Made by a program: the position numbers and the translations under genes. This document shows positions 6,845 to 10,941 of a DNA stretch of 10,941 bases, in pieces. Origin of the DNA: Bacteroidia bacterium (GTDB taxonomy: Bacteria > Bacteroidota > Bacteroidia > Bacteroidales > Azobacteroidaceae); the NCBI GenBank assembly GCA_025996815.1, contig BNTT01000100.1:1-10941 (forward strand), read 5' to 3'. Every line of letters starts with the position of its first letter. Within the stretch, counting starts at the first letter, position 1. The notes under the pieces are model-generated. The model searched no databases. It worked only from the letters and a program-made list of their open reading frames with translations, and was not told the DNA's origin.

Positions 6845-6902
6845 GTGCCTTATATACAGAGAACGCAATAAATAATAATGATTAATGATTTAATGATATA
6901 CA

Positions 6903-9467
6903 ATGAAAAAAACAGTATTGATACGGTCTTTATGCTACACAGCACTGCTGCTGTGGGGGCTTTCGTTTTTTGCTGCCTGCACGGATGACTATTTCGACCG
7001 AGGGGCAGACTCCGGCGGCAAACCGGAGTGGCTGGGGTCGAGCATCTATGCCTGGCTCGAAAATCCCACCAATGAAGATGGGAGCAAGTATGGCGGCACT
7101 TTCAGCAACTACCTGCGCATCATCAACTCCATCGAAGATGCGGGTGTGGGTTACAGGGAGGTGCTCTCCAAAACGGGTTCTAAAACCCTCTTTGTGGCTG
7201 ATGATGCCGCGTTTGATGAATTTTTTAGAAGCAATGCGCTGGGTATCACCCGATTCGAAGACTTTGCGCCCGCTCAACTTCGTGCCATCCTGTTTTCGGG
7301 GATGTTAGACAATACCTATCTGTTGGAAATGCTTTCTTCCGTTCCGGGAAGCGGCTCGGCTCCGCCTGTGCCCGGACAAGCGATGCGACATCCAACGTCG
7401 TGGAATGTTTTGGACACCGTCCCGTTTGAAATAGGTGACGCACTGCCTCACAGCTACAGCGGGGTCACTTATAGCAATTGGGCACCTTACCGTGACAGAG
7501 GCATCCACATCCTAAAAGACCAGTCTCTATATACGCTGGTATTCTTTTTGGATGACCAAATGAAAGCGAAAGGTTACGAGAAGGATTTCCGGGATATTGT
7601 TGGAGTAGACCGGCAAGATGGTGACGCACATGTTTTTAACGCTAAAATTATTCGACAGGATGTTACCTGTCAAAACGGCTATATCAATGTATTAGACCGC
7701 CTCCTGCTCCCTGTTGACAATTTGGAAGAGCATTTGCGTAAAAATCCTGACACACAGCTATTTAGTAGCCTGTTGGAACGCTTTTCAGTGCCGGGATATA
7801 GCGCTGCACTTACTGCTACATATAGAGAAACGCATCCGAATTTTACAGATTCTATCTTTGTGAAACGGTTCTATACAGAATTAACCCCTCTTGACCCTGT
7901 TACTCAGCGTCGGGCGGACGCTCTACTCAGTTACGACCCGGGGATGAATGCCTACAGTGCCAATGGTGCACCGACGGCAATGGATATGGCTGCCATGTTT
8001 GTGCCTACGGATGAGGCGTTAAAGTACTATTTCAATCGCGGTGAAGGCTCCTTTTTGAAAGAACGGTATGGCAATGGCTATCCCGACAATGACCTTTCGT
8101 GGCTGGATAATATGCCGAACACGGTTTTGAGCGTGTTGCTCAACAACCATTTGCGCTCTTCTTTCTTAGGCTCCACGCCTGGTCGGTTTAAGGACATGGA
8201 AGACAAGATGGGTACCTCCATCGGCGTCGACAAAAGTCATATACAATACACCACGGTCTGTAGCAATGGCGTGGCTTATATCACCGACCATGTGTATCCG
8301 CCATCGGATTATGCTTCGGTTATCGCTCCCGTGCTGGTGAATGCCAACACCCAAATTTTTAATAAGGTGATTAAAAATGAACTGTTCGACCTCTACCTGC
8401 TTGCCGGGCTTGAGGCGGGGAGTAATATCAAATTCAGTTTGCTGGTGCCTACCGATGCGGCGTTTGGTCACTATATCAATCCGATGAAACCCAATGATGA
8501 ATGGTGGCGATTCTATATCAACGGACGAACAAATGCGATTGAGGCAACGGCTTTTGGCATTGAAAAGAATGATAGCCTCCGAGCAGTACCCTCCGCATCC
8601 GTATCACGCGCATTGTTTGATATTTTGGACAACCATGTGGTGGTGGGAGAAATTGAAAGCGGCAAGCAGTTCTACCAAACCAAAGGCGGTGCCACTATCA
8701 AGGTGAGTGGCACAGGATTGGGAATGACGGTGCAGGGAGGCTCTAATATTGAACAGAACGAAACGCCAACAGTAACCTCGCGGTATCCACAGAACAACGG
8801 GGTAACGTATCTTCTTGACAAAATTGTTCAGCCTGCGGCGCAGCGCTCGGTTTATCAAGTGATGCAGACTGAACCGGAATTTAGTAAATTTTTTAGCCTG
8901 TGCAGTTCTGCTAAGCCCTATAAGGTGACGGAAAATGGCAAAGAAGTGACGTATGGCGGTGATGTTTTCACCAGTTTTTCCCATTTAGGACTCACCTTCA
9001 ATGTGGCTTTCTTCAACACGTTCAATTACTCAATCTATATCCCCACCAACGCCGCTATCAACAAGGCGATTGCCGACGGGGTGATTGAAGAACTGCCTGC
9101 CGACCCGGTTGCAGAGGATGCAACAATCGCCAGAAAAGTGCAGAAACTGTATAACTTCTTGCGCTACCATTTTCAGGACAACTCGGTCTATATCGGGGGA
9201 ACTCCGCTCGACGGTGTGCCCTACGAAACGGCTTCCCTGAATCAGGAGAACGGCAAATTTCGTACGCTGGAGGTAAAATCGGACAACACATCCCTGCAAT
9301 TGACGGATGCGAAGGGTGGCACCGCGCGGGTGATTACCACCGGTGGAAAATATAATATCATGGCGAGAGACTGTCAGTTCAATGGCGTAGAATCGAATTT
9401 TACGTCTATTTACACCTCCTCTTTTGCGGTGATACATCAAATAGATGAGGTATTGACTTTTGAATAA
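6903..9467 (+). CDS. Fasciclin (FAS1) repeat lipoprotein (right-arm copy)
   Basis: This 854-residue protein has a lipoprotein signal: basic start MKKTVLIRS, a hydrophobic stretch, and lipobox FAAC with Cys26. Acidic residues follow, and a CTDD start after the cysteine is compatible with surface export in Bacteroidota. Four FAS1-like units are recognised by their first conserved strand and helix: TLFVADDAAF (95-104), AMFVPTDEAL (364-373), SLLVPTDAAF (512-521) and IYIPTNAAIN (711-720). Each unit ends in a strand such as YINVLDRLLLP (260-270), VAYITDHVYPP (457-467), VTYLLDKIVQP (634-644) and VIHQIDEVL (843-851). FAS1 domains mediate adhesion or ligand binding. The SusC gene directly downstream suggests it is an accessory of that outer-membrane complex. 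The ligand is not predictable. The start is fixed by the signal peptide. Confidence 0.92.
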   Translation: MKKTVLIRSLCYTALLLWGLSFFAACTDDYFDRGADSGGKPEWLGSSIYAWLENPTNEDGSKYGGTFSNYLRIINSIEDAGVGYREVLSKTGSKTLFVADDAAFDEFFRSNALGITRFEDFAPAQLRAILFSGMLDNTYLLEMLSSVPGSGSAPPVPGQAMRHPTSWNVLDTVPFEIGDALPHSYSGVTYSNWAPYRDRGIHILKDQSLYTLVFFLDDQMKAKGYEKDFRDIVGVDRQDGDAHVFNAKIIRQDVTCQNGYINVLDRLLLPVDNLEEHLRKNPDTQLFSSLLERFSVPGYSAALTATYRETHPNFTDSIFVKRFYTELTPLDPVTQRRADALLSYDPGMNAYSANGAPTAMDMAAMFVPTDEALKYYFNRGEGSFLKERYGNGYPDNDLSWLDNMPNTVLSVLLNNHLRSSFLGSTPGRFKDMEDKMGTSIGVDKSHIQYTTVCSNGVAYITDHVYPPSDYASVIAPVLVNANTQIFNKVIKNELFDLYLLAGLEAGSNIKFSLLVPTDAAFGHYINPMKPNDEWWRFYINGRTNAIEATAFGIEKNDSLRAVPSASVSRALFDILDNHVVVGEIESGKQFYQTKGGATIKVSGTGLGMTVQGGSNIEQNETPTVTSRYPQNNGVTYLLDKIVQPAAQRSVYQVMQTEPEFSKFFSLCSSAKPYKVTENGKEVTYGGDVFTSFSHLGLTFNVAFFNTFNYSIYIPTNAAINKAIADGVIEELPADPVAEDATIARKVQKLYNFLRYHFQDNSVYIGGTPLDGVPYETASLNQENGKFRTLEVKSDNTSLQLTDAKGGTARVITTGGKYNIMARDCQFNGVESNFTSIYTSSFAVIHQIDEVLTFE

Positions 9468-9485
9468 ATGAATATACATAACTAT

Positions 9486-10941
9486 ATGAAAAATAGACTA
9501 ATATATATTGTGCTGGGACTGATGCTTTGCTGTCAATCCACTTGGGCGCAGGACGGCGGCGGAGAGATGATTCGCGGAAAGGTTGTTGCCGCCGACGGTG
9601 AAGAACTGATGGCGGCGAGCGTGCTCGAAATAGATGCCAACGGGCGTGTGGTCGGCAATGCGCTGACCGACATCAATGGCGACTTCTCCATGAAGGTGAA
9701 GAGTACGAAAAACCGCTTGCAGACGAAATACGTCGGCTACGCCACCTCAACGGAGAATATCGGAGCAAAGCGCGAAATCCGGATTGTTTTGCAGGAAGAA
9801 AACAGTTTGGAAGAAGTGGTGATAAAAGCCAAAAAGTCGGTCAACAGTGGCGGGATGGACATCCCTGCCAATGAGGTGTCGTTTGCCATGCAGCGCATTT
9901 CTGCCTCCACGTTTGAAGGTATTGATGTGGCTTCGATTGACGATGCCTTGCAGGGGCATATCGCCGGACTCGACATTGTGGGGTCGGGAACCGTTGGGAT
10001 GGGCACTCAGATGCGTATCCGCGGGGTCTCCACATTGGGGTCTAACAGCAACCCGCTCATTGTCATCAACGGCATTCCGCGCGAAGACATCAGTATGAAA
10101 GATGTTGACCTTCAGGGCGTTTCGGAACAGCAGTTTGCCGATTTGCTGCTGCTCAACCCCAGCGACATTTTGGATATTACCGTCTTGAAAGATGCCGGCA
10201 GCACTGCCGTGTGGGGGTCGCGCGGTGCCAATGGCGTGTTGATGATTACGACTAAAAAAGGGGTTGCCGGTCCCACGCGCATAAACTATACCTATAAGTA
10301 TTCCGGTGCCTGGCAGCCGGAGGGGCGCCCCATGTTGAACGGCGACGACTACACGATGCTGATGAAGCAGGCTTATTTCAATCCCCAACAAAACAATGCT
10401 ACATCCAACATCAACGAGTATAACTACGACCAGGCATGGTCGGAATACAAATACTTCAACAACAACACCGACTGGCGCGATGCCGTGTCGCAATATGGAG
10501 CCACACACGACCACTATCTGGTGATTTCCGGTGGAGGCGAGCGGGCACGGTTCCGCGTAACGGGCGGCTATATGACCAAAGAAGGAACCGTTATCGGGCA
10601 AAATTGGGACCGGTTGACCACCCGCACGACCTTAGACTACAATGTGTCGTCGCGCATCCTGTTTACCTCCGAATTTGCATTCACTTATTCCGATACCGAC
10701 AAAAACTGGGATGATGGGCGTGCCGACAACGGTTATGCCAACGGCAAAAGTCTTTTGGACATCGCCTATAAAAAAATGCCCAACATGGCTGTCTACAATA
10801 AAGACCAAGCCGGCAACAACCTGAGCACCTACTATAGCCTCATCCAAGACAATGGTTTGAGCAAGCAACGGTTTCTGAGAAATCCGGTAGCACAGGCTAA
10901 TTTGGCAGTTAATAGAGAAAAGAAATACGACATCAAGCCCA
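9486..10941 (+). CDS. SusC-family TonB-linked outer-membrane protein, N-terminal half (right-arm copy, cut by window edge)
   Basis: The 485 residues seen begin with a signal peptide (MKNRLIYIVLGL..., likely cut after STWA, residues 18-21). A carboxypeptidase-regulatory-like domain follows (about 28-103, with RGKVVAADGE and DINGDFSM), then the TonB plug (about 135-260). The plug has the SusC signatures MRIRGVSTLGSNSNPLIVING (176-196) and DAGSTAVWGSRGANG (236-250). The first barrel strands come after that (YLVISGGGERARFRVTGGY, 344-362). SusC proteins are TonB-dependent channels that import glycans or peptides with a SusD lid, and the substrate here is unknown. An in-frame ATG at 9468 touches the upstream stop codon, but 9486 gives the better signal peptide. 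The start lies 18 bases after the fasciclin stop, so the genes are cotranscribed. The frame is open to the last base. A SusD gene would be expected past the window. Confidence 0.93.
   Translation, partial: MKNRLIYIVLGLMLCCQSTWAQDGGGEMIRGKVVAADGEELMAASVLEIDANGRVVGNALTDINGDFSMKVKSTKNRLQTKYVGYATSTENIGAKREIRIVLQEENSLEEVVIKAKKSVNSGGMDIPANEVSFAMQRISASTFEGIDVASIDDALQGHIAGLDIVGSGTVGMGTQMRIRGVSTLGSNSNPLIVINGIPREDISMKDVDLQGVSEQQFADLLLLNPSDILDITVLKDAGSTAVWGSRGANGVLMITTKKGVAGPTRINYTYKYSGAWQPEGRPMLNGDDYTMLMKQAYFNPQQNNATSNINEYNYDQAWSEYKYFNNNTDWRDAVSQYGATHDHYLVISGGGERARFRVTGGYMTKEGTVIGQNWDRLTTRTTLDYNVSSRILFTSEFAFTYSDTDKNWDDGRADNGYANGKSLLDIAYKKMPNMAVYNKDQAGNNLSTYYSLIQDNGLSKQRFLRNPVAQANLAVNREKKYDIKP

Larger units (their letters stand above)
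6606..6902 (+). other. Long structured 5' leader of the fasciclin-SusC operon
   Basis: This stretch between the predicted transcription start and the fasciclin start codon holds a C11 tract (6692-6702), a 9-bp hairpin (6704-6732), a weak GCAC/GTGC stem (6732-6749) followed by five T's, and a strong terminator-like hairpin (6808-6844). An 83-codon ORF (6620-6871, starting MKEKALYRG) runs through it on the same strand, but it reads across these structures and resembles no family I know, so it is not called as a gene. The mirror copy is 4040-4336. I recognise no known riboswitch class. Confidence 0.45.
5570..10941. repeat. Right arm of a window-spanning inverted repeat
   Basis: This is the partner of the left arm in opposite orientation, 5372 bases long. 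Near-identity over this length, including homopolymers of 9 A/T and 11 G/C, means the duplication is either very recent or technical. Real copies kept in a genome would be expected to diverge unless gene conversion kept them alike, and such a long palindrome is normally unstable in bacteria. Confidence 0.97.

Noticed and set aside
6620..6871. 83-residue ORF in the fasciclin leader (mirror copy 4071-4322)
   Set aside because: It begins soon after the predicted transcription start, so a leader peptide is conceivable. However, it reads through the C11 tract and the hairpins, has no family resemblance I know and no conservation evidence. It is recorded only within the leader feature.
1..10941. 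Composite transposon or insertion-sequence arms
   Set aside because: No transposase, integrase, short terminal inverted repeats or target duplications are visible. The arms consist of ordinary chromosomal-type genes cut mid-gene.
1..10941. tRNA, rRNA, CRISPR array or phage-defence island
   Set aside because: No cloverleaf, rRNA-like stretch or regularly spaced direct repeats were seen. The AAA-ATPase alone, lacking its C-terminal domain, does not support a defence system.

Overview
The window is one giant inverted repeat. Bases 1-5372 are the reverse complement of bases 5570-10941, and every position x pairs with 10942-x. The two arms surround a 197-base single-copy spacer at 5373-5569. I found one arm-to-arm difference (4986 versus 5956) and no indel, and even an 11-base G/C homopolymer has the same length in both arms. 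The window therefore holds only about 5.5 kb of unique sequence, shown twice. Both ends stop at the same base of the same gene, which suggests a contig that is itself the palindrome.

The organism looks like a member of the Bacteroidota, probably Bacteroidales. The signs are a SusC-type TonB-dependent outer-membrane protein, a fasciclin-domain lipoprotein encoded directly upstream of it, a predicted AAA-ATPase of a family expanded in these bacteria, promoters with the TAnnTTTG -7 box (TACCTTTG, twice per arm), and A-rich translation starts without Shine-Dalgarno sequences.

Reading the right arm outward from the centre: the AAA-ATPase gene starts at 6510 and runs leftward to the centre. A divergent promoter region follows (6511-6605). 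Next comes a leader of about 300 bases with two hairpins, one terminator-like. Then come a four-FAS1-domain lipoprotein gene (6903-9467) and the start of a SusC-family gene (from 9486, cut by the window end after 485 residues). The left arm repeats this on the other strand. The fasciclin and SusC genes form an operon with abutting or near-abutting starts, and their products would act at the outer membrane: SusC as the TonB-driven channel, the fasciclin lipoprotein as a surface or periplasmic binding or adhesion partner. A SusD gene would be expected beyond the window.

The palindrome centre lies inside the ATPase gene. On the minus strand the genuine protein reads through the spacer to about residue 382, then continues into antisense sequence of the other copy. 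On the plus strand the genuine part ends at residue 313. Both form 745-residue chimeric ORFs lacking the normal C-terminal region. A fold-back (snap-back) strand switch at a short inverted match explains this best, either as an amplification, library or assembly artefact or, less likely, as a real palindromic duplication. I see no convincing new biological system. The best candidates for real, lesser-known biology are the leader RNA structures and the tight divergent promoter.
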